Source of the DNA: JAAZAI01 sp050942875
GTDB taxonomy: Bacteria; Verrucomicrobiota; Kiritimatiellia; RFP12; UBA3636
Reading direction: 5' to 3'
Assembly: GCA_050942875.1 (NCBI GenBank)
Contig: JBMNOD010000006.1
Location: 1-64,000 of the forward strand
DNA: 64,000 nt
Part shown: one piece after another, positions 27,731 through 36,798 of the stretch
Layout: every line of letters begins with the position of its first letter
Position numbering within the stretch: position 1 is the first letter of the stretch
Notes under the pieces: generated by a model
Database searches by the model: none
Told to the model about the DNA's origin: nothing
What the model saw: the letters and a program-made list of their open reading frames with translations, nothing else
Translations under genes and position numbers: made by a program

Positions 27731-28365
27731 TTCCTCTTTCCTTTCGTCTTGCTCGACTCCATGCGTGCGTTTGGTTCTGCGGATTCCCGCGTTTCCGCCA
27801 AGGCCGAGACAAGCGTCTCGACGCGGCGCTTCGCCCGGGTCAATTCAGACTCGCGCGCATCGAGATCCGAGCGGAAGGCTTCGACAAAGTACCGGGCGAT
27901 GGCCTGGATCGTCTCGGACTGCCTGGCAAGCATCCGCCCTTGCGCCTCAAGCGCCGCCCGTTCCTCGGCCAGCGCCTTGATCTGCTCGGCGAGATGCTTG
28001 AAATGGGGGGCGAGCGTCTTTTCGACATCGGCTTTCCAGCGTCCTTGGGTTTCCTCGCGAATGGCGCGAAGCATTTTATCGCGATACGCCTCCAATTCGC
28101 CATCCCGCCGCTTCAAGGAGGCACGGATCTCGGCCATGTCGTTCGACAGCGCACCCCCCTCCGCCTCCAATTGCCGCTTCAGTCCTTCGCATCTGTCGAG
28201 CGCATTTTGAACATCGTGCTTCCGAGCCGCGTCGACGTTGACAATGGCGGACTTCATCGGCGCAAGGAGGCGTTCGACATCGTCCTGCTCAAGCAAATCC
28301 GCGCAGGCGACTTCGTCATCGCCAAGAATGCGGCTTTTCGTGACATAGTGGATTCTCTTCGCCAT
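27727..28365 (-). CDS. Coiled-coil protein of the dynamin-like operon
   Basis: 212 aa. No known domain recognised. The first ~30 residues (MAKRIHYVTKSRILGDDEVACADLLEQDD) are globular-like. From about residue 40 to 200 the sequence is charged and heptad-like with long helical runs (LKRRDGELEAYRDKML, HLAEQIKALAEERAALEAQGRML), predicting an extended coiled coil, and the tail is Lys/Ser-rich (SSKTKGKRK). AGGAG stands seven bases before the ATG. It starts 10 bp after the stop of the small GTPase gene and overlaps the protease gene by 4 bp. Such a protein could scaffold or tether the GTPases. Confidence 0.75.
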   Translation of the reverse strand: MAKRIHYVTKSRILGDDEVACADLLEQDDVERLLAPMKSAIVNVDAARKHDVQNALDRCEGLKRQLEAEGGALSNDMAEIRASLKRRDGELEAYRDKMLRAIREETQGRWKADVEKTLAPHFKHLAEQIKALAEERAALEAQGRMLARQSETIQAIARYFVEAFRSDLDARESELTRAKRRVETLVSALAETRESAEPNARMESSKTKGKRK

Positions 28366-28375
28366 GCTCCAACTC

Positions 28376-29326
28376 CTAAACATCCATCGCGTTGCCCGAC
28401 GCGACATGGCGAATCCGCCGCATCCACGCGCTTGCAAGCGCCTTCACGTCCTTGCCGGGGTCCTGGCAGAACGCATCCGACAGCGACCCTGCGATGTCTT
28501 CAAGCGCACGTCTTACCGGCAGGATGCCGCTGGCTTCAAGGATGGCTCGCTTGTCAATCGTCGGATGCTCTTCCGACCAGTAGCCTTGAATTCTCCTGAC
28601 GGCCGCACGGGCGTCGTCCTGTTCTTCCTTCGATGCGGAATCCAGCCCCCGTTGCAAATGCCCCATTGCGTACCACGCCCAGAGGGGGTTGCAAGGCCAT
28701 GCCAACCGGTTTTCGATTGGGACCAGCATCGATGAAACCCCCATTGAATCCAGCTCCGCCGCAATCGATTCGCAAATATCGACGTTCGCCTTGTCGGCAG
28801 GCGACCAGTTGTCAAACGTCATGCAATTGCAGAGGAAGAACGCTTTTTTGCCCGACTGGAAAACCTCCTGGGCCAAACGCCGCGTCGGCTCGTCAAGCCC
28901 CTTCGCGCCATGGACGATCAGAACGATGTCGGCCTCCGCCAAGGCGCGCTTCGCGGTCGCATCGTCTTCGGTGGTGGCATCAAACCCCGGCGTGTCGATC
29001 AAGCCGACCCGCTTCAGCATCGGCTTCCAGCAGGCAATCTCGATGCAGTCCTCGCCGGACACCTTAAACGAAGGGGCGAAGATGTCTTCCCGCCGCTCCA
29101 GAACCGTGCCGGAAGCGTCGTCAAGGCCTCGGAACAACCGCGCTTCCTCCGCTTCGCCATAGACGAATCGCGTGCAGCAAACCGTCGTCCGGCACCCCTG
29201 GCCCATCCGGGCGTAGTTGCCGTCCAGCAGACAGTTGACCAGCGTTGACTTTCCATTCTGGAAGGCGCCCGCCACCACGGCGACGGGCGTCTTTTGCGTT
29301 CCAGCCTTGTTCGCCGTCCCGTGCAT
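28376..29326 (-). CDS. Small dynamin-like GTPase
   Basis: 316 aa. P-loop GAFQNGKST (residues 20-28), switch I-like GCRTTVCC (44-51, with the conserved Thr pair), and G3 DTPGFD (111-116). The G4 motif is degenerate (FLCNCMTFDNW, no clear N/TKxD). The rest is helical, with no obvious membrane segment. At 316 residues it is little more than a GTPase head, much shorter than its three operon partners. It starts two bases after the stop of the 848-residue GTPase gene, so the two are translated together. In tandem bacterial dynamin pairs the subunits often form hetero-oligomers; by analogy this one may act with one of its larger neighbours. Confidence 0.85.
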   Translation of the reverse strand: MHGTANKAGTQKTPVAVVAGAFQNGKSTLVNCLLDGNYARMGQGCRTTVCCTRFVYGEAEEARLFRGLDDASGTVLERREDIFAPSFKVSGEDCIEIACWKPMLKRVGLIDTPGFDATTEDDATAKRALAEADIVLIVHGAKGLDEPTRRLAQEVFQSGKKAFFLCNCMTFDNWSPADKANVDICESIAAELDSMGVSSMLVPIENRLAWPCNPLWAWYAMGHLQRGLDSASKEEQDDARAAVRRIQGYWSEEHPTIDKRAILEASGILPVRRALEDIAGSLSDAFCQDPGKDVKALASAWMRRIRHVASGNAMDV

Positions 29327-29328
29327 GG

Positions 29329-31875
29329 CTACAACTCGGCTCGCACCTTTCTCTCAAACGCCCTGATCTTCTTTCGAATGGGCTCAATCTTTTCGACACG
29401 GAGGCGATGATTGTTTTTTGCGATCGCAATTCTTTCTGATTCAGCCTTTTCAAAATCTTTCTTGGCGGGCTCATAACGGTCGAGTATAAACCGTCTTCCA
29501 AGAAAATTCACGCCTTCTTGCATGTAGTCTATAATTTTATCCTGTGTTTTCATAAAATATTCAACATTCGGTTCGCTCAGTTTTTCTCTCGTTTCCACCG
29601 AATCAAAGAGTTTTTCAAATCCTTCTTTAACTTCAGGCACCAACTTCTCCGCCATGCGACCGATTCGTTCCTTCCCGCTTGTATCAAGTTCCTTATCGGT
29701 TGCTCCTTTTATTCGCTTTATTCCGTCATGGATTTTGTCAAACCAAACACCAAAAATCGTTGCGATCATTTTGAAATAGGGCATTTGATAGACTTCATTC
29801 AATTTTTTGCCAAAATCTTTGTTGTTCAAACAGGCGTCTTGAAATTCAGACAGGAAGGTCTGAATGGTCTCCGCTCCAGGAAGCGAAATTTCAAAATTCG
29901 TCAAAAATTCAGAATGCTCATTGACAATGGCCTGCCATGATGAATCAATTTTTTTGCCGACGTCCTCGGTACGTCGTTTGAGGGTGTCAAGACTCTTCGG
30001 TTTCTGGGAGTCGTTCTTTGAAGGATGCTTCCAGGACTCCAAAACACGGATGATAGAAGTTCTAAACGCTTCCGACACCCCCGGAGAAGCAAAATCCATA
30101 ATCTTCACTTTCACAGGAGACTTTCTTAACGTCATCATAAAACGTCTTTGGACTTTCACAGTCGCCTCTGCAAATTCTTTAGACGCAGCTTCGAGAAATG
30201 CATCGTCGACGGCTTCTTCGAAAAGATCGTTAGCCAGTCTTTCAGCAAGAAAGTCTTTGTCTTTTACCAATTCCGAGTCCGCGATATCGGCTTTTGCTCT
30301 TTCGACGAAATGTTGAATGGCAGTCTCAGCCGACTCTGCCGCCTTTTCCCATTCATTCGCATCGCGCGTTGCAGCATCTTCGACAACCTTCAGCGCAGAT
30401 TCATACTCCTCCAGAGCCTTCGCCGCCTTCGCGCTGCCGTTGTCAACGAGGATGCTGCGGGCTTTCTTCTCGACGATTTCATTTCCCAGGGCCGTCATGA
30501 TGTCGTCGATGTCGCTCTCCTTTCGGACTGCGGCGACACTATCTTTCGTCAGCCCTGAAACATCCGACAGTGCGTCCAAATCTGTGGCCTGGCCCGCCTT
30601 GCGCACCATCTCCGCCCACATCGCCGCCGGAGAATCCGGTTTGCCCTCCTTCCACCTCGAATCGACCTTCATGCACTTGCGATCAAAAGCGGTAAACTTT
30701 TCGGGGTGGTTGAGCAGCAAGTCGCCTTGCGCCGCCAGGAAGGACAACCGGGCGTTGTAGGGATGCAGCTTCATCGTGAAACCCCGGTTCTTCAAATCCG
30801 ACTCGGTTGCCTCGAAAACCATTCCACGCTTGTCTTCGTGCGAGCCTTTCCAGTTGACGGACGCCGTCATTTTAGGCGCCATGCCCATCTTCTTGATTTC
30901 ACCAAGGATTTTGAGGTCCTTCTGCCCGACTTGTTTCTCGCCGCCGATCAAATACCAGACGCCATCCGAAACGAGAATGGCCCTTCTCGCCACGGCGGTG
31001 TCGTAGGCGTTGGCAAAGAGACCCGGGCAGTCCGTCACGCGGCAACCCAGACGGGCAAGCCCTTCGGAACGGATGCGAAGCAACGTTGAATGCACAAAGA
31101 CAAAGGCGACTTCCATGAAATCAAACTGCGCCTTCTCGCCGGCCATCCACCGCTTCATCCATTCCTTCGGGAATGTGATGAGCGTCTGAAAGTCGTTCAC
31201 CCCCACGACCGTTTTCCTTGTCGCCTTCTGGTACTGCGGCGTCCCGTAGAATCGCTCCTGAAGCGTCGCAATTCGGAGTTGGTCCAGCTCGTCGTCTTCA
31301 AGCGAACTTTTATCGGCACTCCAACTATCCCACCATTTATCCAAGACACGTCGAAGCGCCGCGCGATGGGCGCCATTGTCCAAGTCGAAAAAAGATGCAA
31401 AGGCATCGGCAGCCATCATGTTCTGCTCGAACGCCTCGTCGGAAAGATCGGAAAACAGCTTGCGAAACGGCTGGTCCTCAAGCAGTTCGTCCTTGACGAT
31501 ATCGAACATCCCCTGCTGAATCTGGTATTTTGTCTTGAACGTGATTTCCGCCCATTCGGACAGGCCGTCGCGCGTCTCGTCCCCGGAAACGTTCTGGGCG
31601 GAGACAATGGCGGCGCTCGTCTTGATGCCGCCGCCGCCCAAGCCGCGGGGGCTGAGATCGCGTCCATCGCAAAGCGCGTTGAACGTCGTCGACTTCCCGC
31701 CCTGAAATTCACCCACAAGGACGATTTCAAACTGGTTCTCAAGGCACTTGGTGCGGATGGCCTTGAGCTCGTCGGCCAGGGATTCGGGGATCTTGAGCCT
31801 TGCAGTTTCTTTCAGAAGCGCAAGGAGCTCGTCGCGGCGATTTTCGTACCAGGTTGATTTGTCGGCGATTTTCAT
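29329..31875 (-). CDS. Large dynamin-like GTPase (848 aa)
   Basis: 848 aa. P-loop GEFQGGKST (residues 55-63), G2-like IKTSAAI (84-90), and G3 DCPGLF (282-287) after an unusually long insert between G2 and G3. A G4 motif is not obvious. The C-terminal half is almost entirely helical and charged, as in dynamin stalks, with one mildly hydrophobic stretch (FKMIATIFGVWFDKI, ~715). About 29340-30560, which encodes the C-terminal 400 residues, is clearly richer in A and T than the N-terminal part and the neighbouring genes. The ribosome-binding site AGAGGA precedes the ATG. Membrane fission, fusion or tubulation is the family role; the specific job is unknown. Confidence 0.85.
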   Translation of the reverse strand: MKIADKSTWYENRRDELLALLKETARLKIPESLADELKAIRTKCLENQFEIVLVGEFQGGKSTTFNALCDGRDLSPRGLGGGGIKTSAAIVSAQNVSGDETRDGLSEWAEITFKTKYQIQQGMFDIVKDELLEDQPFRKLFSDLSDEAFEQNMMAADAFASFFDLDNGAHRAALRRVLDKWWDSWSADKSSLEDDELDQLRIATLQERFYGTPQYQKATRKTVVGVNDFQTLITFPKEWMKRWMAGEKAQFDFMEVAFVFVHSTLLRIRSEGLARLGCRVTDCPGLFANAYDTAVARRAILVSDGVWYLIGGEKQVGQKDLKILGEIKKMGMAPKMTASVNWKGSHEDKRGMVFEATESDLKNRGFTMKLHPYNARLSFLAAQGDLLLNHPEKFTAFDRKCMKVDSRWKEGKPDSPAAMWAEMVRKAGQATDLDALSDVSGLTKDSVAAVRKESDIDDIMTALGNEIVEKKARSILVDNGSAKAAKALEEYESALKVVEDAATRDANEWEKAAESAETAIQHFVERAKADIADSELVKDKDFLAERLANDLFEEAVDDAFLEAASKEFAEATVKVQRRFMMTLRKSPVKVKIMDFASPGVSEAFRTSIIRVLESWKHPSKNDSQKPKSLDTLKRRTEDVGKKIDSSWQAIVNEHSEFLTNFEISLPGAETIQTFLSEFQDACLNNKDFGKKLNEVYQMPYFKMIATIFGVWFDKIHDGIKRIKGATDKELDTSGKERIGRMAEKLVPEVKEGFEKLFDSVETREKLSEPNVEYFMKTQDKIIDYMQEGVNFLGRRFILDRYEPAKKDFEKAESERIAIAKNNHRLRVEKIEPIRKKIRAFERKVRAEL

Positions 31876-31910
31876 GAATTTGAATCCTCTTCAAGTTTGA
31901 CTTTTCTGCT

Positions 31911-34235
31911 TCAAGCGACATGGGCGGCGGCGTTTTTCGCTTCAACAACAAGCGGAAGCGCCTGCCGGGCCAGACGGATGCCCGAGGTCGGCGCCTCGGT
32001 GAGATCCGCTTTGTAGTTGCGGGCGATGATGCGGAGCGCGGTGTCGGAGCTCTCCGAACGAACGAAGGCGTCCGTGGCGCTCTCGACGACCGCGGCAAAA
32101 ATGCGGTTGGGGGAAAAGGACTGCGTTGTCGCCGCGTTTTTCTCAAGGGATTCCAGGAGATCCTTGAGGATCAAAGGATCGGGAACTACGCGCTCAAGCT
32201 GCCGCCTCCATTTTTCCAGCCCTCCCGTGGAGCCCGCCGCACGGCTCTTCATCGCGGCATGGTACTTGTTCGCGCTGTCGCGAAGCTGCTTGAGCAAGGC
32301 GTCGACAAACGATTCCGCGTCCTTGTCGTCACCCGTTTTGTATTGAGGCAATTCGTTGGCGCGAATGACGTCCGACACGGCGACAAGCGTCGGTTCGAGG
32401 TGGAACCGGAAGCGGAGGTCGAACTCGCAAAGCCGCTCAAGCGGAGCCGCAAGCTGGGCGAGCACCTTGTCCTCGCCTCGCTTCTGGCCTGGCGTCCGGC
32501 GGATTTTCTCTGCGGTTTCCTTGAGTTGCGCGCGAACGGACGCGAGGTCGTTGGCGGCGTCGGGACGCGCCGGCACGAAGGCGCGCGTCGGCGCTTTCAA
32601 GCTCTCGACGATGCCGTCCAGGATTTCCGCGATGCGTCCCTGGAGATGGTCGTCCGTCCGATCCCACTGCTCGCGGAAACGGACGCGAAGGGTGTTGATC
32701 ACATCGGATGGCTGGGCGCGCTTGCGCACCATTTCATCCCGGACCGCCTGACGCAACGCCTCGACGGAACCATAGCCGCAGCCCTCGTCAATCCACTTGA
32801 GAACCAGCTCGGCGGTTCGGCTGACTTCGGCATCCCATTCGGCATCCACCCCGGCTTTCTGGGCCGACACCTTCTGCGCGAATGCGTTCAACGACTTGGC
32901 GATGTCCCGGATCAAGCCTTCCGCGAACAGCTCGTCGCTCTGGTTGTCCTTCGCGACATCCTCGATCTTGCGTGAAACGTCGTCCAGGATTTTTTGAATG
33001 CCCTTCAAGCTTCGCCCGGCCTCCTTTTTGACCGCTTCATCTGCGGCGGCATCGATCTCCGAAAGGTTGTCCCCGAGGAACCTGAGGATTTCCGGCATCG
33101 TTTTCTCTCTCACGTTCTTGCGGTTGCTGGCGTCGCATCGGATGATCTTGAACCGCGACGCTTCGGATCGCTTCTCGTTGATGTTGCGATGGATCGAATC
33201 GATGCACCCCTCTGCACGTTCGGGATCCTGGTTGTCGACATTGGCAAGCACGAGCGTGAATTTCGATTGATCCTGCACCAGCGGGTTCGCCTCCCCCATG
33301 GCGACCAGGGCATTGTCGTCCGCGCCCGTCCACTCGATGTTGGTGTCCAAGGGACGTTTCATCAGAAGCGTCATGTCGCACTCGTCTTTCATGCCCTGCG
33401 CCTGCACACGCGCCAAATCGCGGCCCGCTTCGCCAACGCCGGGAAGATCGACAACCCGAAGCTGCCTGACCTCGGCCGACGGGAACGGCACTCGGATGAC
33501 GAGGTTCTTCACCGCGAGGAACGGCCCGGCCTTTGTCCTGCCGCCTTCAGGATAGGCGACGTACGGGCGCAATTCAGGAAGCGGGATTTTCCGCTGCCGC
33601 TCCCCGGTGAGCTCATCCCGATAGGTCGCATGCGCTTGTCGCGCATCCTCGAGTCGAGCGAGAACCGATTTCTGCTCGTCGTACTTCAAATTGTCGCTGG
33701 AAAACGTCATCCCGACAAAATCGTCAAATGTGCGAGGAGCCGGGAACCGGACCGCATCGCACATCGGCGCAATGACTTCCGCCAGAAAACTGGCCTCGGT
33801 ATGCATGTCGGCAATGGCGACGCCCTCCTGGTTCGTATTCTCAATCACGCTGCGGATCGCCGTGGTGAAATACTTGTCGGAAGTCGGAATCTGCGTTTCC
33901 CCGAGGCCGGTCACCGCCTGGAGGAAGGTGCTCTTGCCCATGCGGGCGGCGCCCCCGATGCCGATGCAGACCGTGTCGCGGCTGAACCGCTCCAGAAGAA
34001 CCGCGTATTTTCGCACCACCTCATCCGCTGAAACGACGGCATCCCGGATCTGATTCGAAAGCCCTTTCAGGGATTCGTTCCCCTCTGCGGAACCGGCGGC
34101 ATGGACGGTGCCGACAGACCGATCCAAGGCGTCTCTGAGCGAAGCCCATTTGGCTTTCTCCGCCTCGATTGCGGGCAGCCGCGTTTTTCTCGCTTTGAGG
34201 ATGGAATCGATTTTAGACTGGATGGATGATGTCAT
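31911..34235 (-). CDS. Dynamin-like GTPase (774 aa)
   Basis: 774 aa. P-loop GAARMGKST (residues 95-103), candidate G2 in YFTTAIRSV (122-130), G3 DLPGVGEAG (263-271), and a recognisable G4 region LANVDNQD (330-337). A ~90-residue helical segment precedes the GTPase domain, and a long helical region follows to the end (HLQGRIAEILDGIVESL, LDDVSRKIEDVAKDNQ), the dynamin neck/stalk pattern. No membrane helix is evident. Third of four GTPase types in the operon by size, and clearly different in sequence from the others, so not a recent duplicate. AGGAAAC precedes the ATG, 83 bp after the stop of the first GTPase gene, with a strong hairpin in the gap. Confidence 0.87.
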   Translation of the reverse strand: MTSSIQSKIDSILKARKTRLPAIEAEKAKWASLRDALDRSVGTVHAAGSAEGNESLKGLSNQIRDAVVSADEVVRKYAVLLERFSRDTVCIGIGGAARMGKSTFLQAVTGLGETQIPTSDKYFTTAIRSVIENTNQEGVAIADMHTEASFLAEVIAPMCDAVRFPAPRTFDDFVGMTFSSDNLKYDEQKSVLARLEDARQAHATYRDELTGERQRKIPLPELRPYVAYPEGGRTKAGPFLAVKNLVIRVPFPSAEVRQLRVVDLPGVGEAGRDLARVQAQGMKDECDMTLLMKRPLDTNIEWTGADDNALVAMGEANPLVQDQSKFTLVLANVDNQDPERAEGCIDSIHRNINEKRSEASRFKIIRCDASNRKNVREKTMPEILRFLGDNLSEIDAAADEAVKKEAGRSLKGIQKILDDVSRKIEDVAKDNQSDELFAEGLIRDIAKSLNAFAQKVSAQKAGVDAEWDAEVSRTAELVLKWIDEGCGYGSVEALRQAVRDEMVRKRAQPSDVINTLRVRFREQWDRTDDHLQGRIAEILDGIVESLKAPTRAFVPARPDAANDLASVRAQLKETAEKIRRTPGQKRGEDKVLAQLAAPLERLCEFDLRFRFHLEPTLVAVSDVIRANELPQYKTGDDKDAESFVDALLKQLRDSANKYHAAMKSRAAGSTGGLEKWRRQLERVVPDPLILKDLLESLEKNAATTQSFSPNRIFAAVVESATDAFVRSESSDTALRIIARNYKADLTEAPTSGIRLARQALPLVVEAKNAAAHVA

Positions 34236-34276
34236 GGCGTTTGTTTCCTGAGGATTCGAGTGAAAGGAAATTCAAT

Positions 34277-34298
34277 CCGCCAGGCGGAAGCCTGGCGG
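34277..34298 (-). promoter_or_regulatory. Intergenic hairpin between the first and second GTPase genes
   Basis: Perfect 9-bp arms CCGCCAGGC/GCCTGGCGG around a four-base loop (TTCC on the transcribed strand). No T-run follows, so it is more likely a processing or stability element, or a REP-like unit, than a terminator. Confidence 0.5.
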
Positions 34299-34318
34299 CA
34301 AAAAAGACGACCGTGCGA

Positions 34319-36037
34319 CTACAAGGCCGCGACCGCCTGTTCGAGTTCGGACTTCAGGGCGAGAAGCGCCTGTTTTTCCTCGGACGATGCTTCCGATCTC
34401 ATGCCCGCCCGTATTGCCGCAATTTGTTCCTCGTACTGGGCGACCAGCCCTTGTTTCGCCTCGCCCTTGATCTTCTCGAAGTTTTCGTCAAGCTGCGACT
34501 GAATGCTCTCAGTCATTTGCCGCCGGGCTTCATCAAGCTGGGTTTTCACCTTCTTGACCAAGACGGCCTTCACAAGATTCTGGGACGTCAGTTTGTTTAA
34601 AAGCGGGACGTTGCTGTGGAGGATTCTGCCGACCACGGCGAGGATCCAACCCATGGGAAGCAGCAGATTCATCACGGCGACGTTCACGACTTCACAGGCA
34701 AAAGCGGGGATTTTTCCGGCGACGCCCGGATCAATGCTCAGTCGCTCCCTGGCAAATTCGCTGAAGCCCATGCCAACAGAAGCCATGTCGCCTTGGTACT
34801 TGAAGACGACCTGCTGCACGTCGTTGTTCACTTGCGCTTGCACGCCATAAAGCAGAAAGGTCATTTTCCTGTTCATCTTCTGCTCCAGCAACCCGACAAA
34901 CTTCTGTACGTCACCCAATTCCTTTCGGGCGCCGATTTCCTCCATGAGTTCATCAAAGACCTGAGCTATAGCGTCTTCAAATCTCTCAAGCGATTTCATT
35001 TTAACGGTGTCGAAATCGCCCTCGATCTGCCGGAACAAACGCTCGAAATTGTCACGAAGCTCCTTTTCCTTCCTGTCGAGCTCGACTGAAAGCGCCGCTT
35101 TCTCAGCGTCGGATTGCCCCAGCGTGCTGATCTTTGCGGAAATCTCCATCAGCAGGTTGCCGAGGAAGCGCTTCGTGCGAAGGGCCACTTTCTCGGTGCG
35201 CCCCTCCAAGGCGTTCTTCACCAGAAAATCGCGGATGACGAATCTGATTTCCGGAACCGTGTTGAGAATGTCGGGCACCGCCTCGTCGAAGCAAAACATT
35301 TCAACCGGGACGTCCTCCTTCCCGATGTTGGCCAACTGGGCCTTGACGGTCTCCATGATGTTCTTGCGGGTTTCTTCCGTGCGTTCGCTTTCGGGACGAT
35401 AGGAAAGGAGCACCATCAGCCTGGAGATGCCGTCATTCACCAGATCCCGGCGGATCAGCGTCATCTCCACCTCGTCAAGCTGGGAACATCCGGCGACGAC
35501 GATCGCCAAGTCCGCTTCGGGGATGACGCGATACGTTGTGTTGACGAGCAAGCTGGGATCCGGATCGTCGATCCCCGGCGTGTCCACAATCGTGTACCCC
35601 TTGAGATGCTCGTTGGGGGTCAGGACGCGAACCTTGGGCAGACGAGCCGCAAGGGCGGCACGCGACTCTCCGGTATTGGCGACCGTCACGTCGCGGATGT
35701 CGTCTTTCGTCGGATTGTCAATTGTGCGGTCAATGCCGACCTTCGTCTTTTCCCCGTCGGCCCATTTGTAGACAACCAGTTTGGAATCAAGGCCGTAGGC
35801 GACCTCGGTCGCCACGGCCGTCGTGCAGATCCCGTTCCCCTCCAGAAGCAGCGGCGCATCGCCGAGGAAGGCGCGGTTGACGAGCGTGGACTTGCCCACC
35901 TGGTACTTTCCCACGACGGCAACCCGAAACTCCGGGTTGTCCAGTGCCTCAATGTCCGCCCGCAACTTCTCCGGCAAAGCCACGGCGTTTTTGTTCAATA
36001 CCGAAACCGCATTCTGGATCGCATTCCTTTTGCTCAT
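34319..36037 (-). CDS. Dynamin-like GTPase with membrane segment, first gene of the operon
   Basis: 572 aa. Closest to classical bacterial dynamin-like proteins. P-loop GKYQVGKST (residues 43-51), G2 GICTTAV (69-75), G3 IVDTPGIDDPD (150-160), then a helical stalk. A hydrophobic segment at about 449-472 (VVNVAVMNLLLPMGWILAVVGRIL) looks like the membrane-inserting paddle of these proteins. The C-terminus is a charged helix. The ribosome-binding site AGAGGGCGAC precedes the ATG at 36037. It is the promoter-proximal gene of a seven-gene minus-strand unit, transcribed divergently from the XRE regulator. GTP-driven membrane deformation is the likely activity. Confidence 0.9.
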   Translation of the reverse strand: MSKRNAIQNAVSVLNKNAVALPEKLRADIEALDNPEFRVAVVGKYQVGKSTLVNRAFLGDAPLLLEGNGICTTAVATEVAYGLDSKLVVYKWADGEKTKVGIDRTIDNPTKDDIRDVTVANTGESRAALAARLPKVRVLTPNEHLKGYTIVDTPGIDDPDPSLLVNTTYRVIPEADLAIVVAGCSQLDEVEMTLIRRDLVNDGISRLMVLLSYRPESERTEETRKNIMETVKAQLANIGKEDVPVEMFCFDEAVPDILNTVPEIRFVIRDFLVKNALEGRTEKVALRTKRFLGNLLMEISAKISTLGQSDAEKAALSVELDRKEKELRDNFERLFRQIEGDFDTVKMKSLERFEDAIAQVFDELMEEIGARKELGDVQKFVGLLEQKMNRKMTFLLYGVQAQVNNDVQQVVFKYQGDMASVGMGFSEFARERLSIDPGVAGKIPAFACEVVNVAVMNLLLPMGWILAVVGRILHSNVPLLNKLTSQNLVKAVLVKKVKTQLDEARRQMTESIQSQLDENFEKIKGEAKQGLVAQYEEQIAAIRAGMRSEASSEEKQALLALKSELEQAVAAL

Positions 36038-36107
36038 GTCGCCCTCTTTTTCTTGAGATTCGTGAGTACTCCTGGCTTTGTGGCGGAGTCAACCTAGACA
36101 AAGGCCA

Positions 36108-36160
36108 TGAATTGCCGCAATTGTACTATCATAGTGTGTAGATTGTCAACTGCCGTAAAT
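36108..36160 (-). promoter_or_regulatory. Operon promoter overlapped by palindromic operator-like sites
   Basis: On the minus strand TTGACA (36149-36144)-N18-TACAAT (36125-36120), an excellent promoter for the GTPase operon. AATTGCCGCAATT (36110-36122, perfect dyad) overlaps the -10 box. ACTATCATAGT (36125-36135, perfect dyad) lies in the spacer. AACTGCCGTAAAT (36148-36160), a diverged copy of the first, overlaps the -35 box; the two copies are 38 bp centre to centre. The XRE gene starts only 15 bp away. Confidence 0.65.
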
Positions 36161-36174
36161 GTTAATTTTTGGAC

Positions 36175-36414
36175 ATGGCAAAGTCCGCCTCCAAAAAAGT
36201 CCACCATCGGCACCTGCTCGGGCTCGCCCTCCGGCGGCGACGGCAGGAGTTGGGATGGTCGCAGGAACGTCTCGCGGAATTCGCCGACGTGCATCGCAAT
36301 TTCGTCGGCCTTGTCGAGCGGGGCGAGCAGAATGTGTCCATCGACAGCCTCGTGCGGTTCGCCACCGCGCTGAGGACGTCGCTGGCGCACATCTTCGAAG
36401 ACGCAGGGCTTTAA
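36175..36414 (+). CDS. XRE-family HTH regulator divergent to the GTPase operon
   Basis: 79 aa. A single helix-turn-helix domain of the Cro/C1 type from about residue 14 to 70: LGLALRRRRQELGWSQERLAEFADVHRNFVGLVERGEQNVSIDSLVRFATALRTSLAHIF. No effector or dimerisation domain is attached. This is the size typical of small repressors that control restriction-modification, toxin-antitoxin and defence operons. The ATG has no clear ribosome-binding site, so it may be translated from a very short leader. Its position, and the palindromes over the operon promoter, suggest that it represses the dynamin-like genes. Confidence 0.9.
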   Translation: MAKSASKKVHHRHLLGLALRRRRQELGWSQERLAEFADVHRNFVGLVERGEQNVSIDSLVRFATALRTSLAHIFEDAGL

Positions 36415-36660
36415 CCTCAACCGAGAAACGGACTTTTTCAAACCATTTCGTACCATTTTGCACCATCACTGTAGGCATCCGCGCCCGACGACGGCTGAAG
36501 CGAATCGTCGTTCGCCCATCGCGAGCCGTGTCGATCGTACACGTTCACGGTACAGTCATTTTTCGTGTACGGGTACGTGAACCGCTTCGCTGTGAACGTG
36601 AACGATGCGCCGGAAGTGGACGCGGCGTCCCCGCCGCGTGTCGCCCCACCCTTTTCACTA

Positions 36661-36686
36661 TAATCTCGAAAAAAGTTTCGAGATTA
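36661..36686. repeat. TAATCT hairpin element
   Basis: Arms TAATCTCGAAA/TTTCGAGATTA, four-base loop. Confidence 0.75.
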
Positions 36687-36798
36687 TGGAAATAAGTCCA
36701 ATCCTGTTAATCTTGTAATCCTGTCAAAATTATTGAAGCCATGAGGTGGCGAACGGACACGCCGGGACGGCGTCGCCCCACCTTCCATCCATCCGCCA

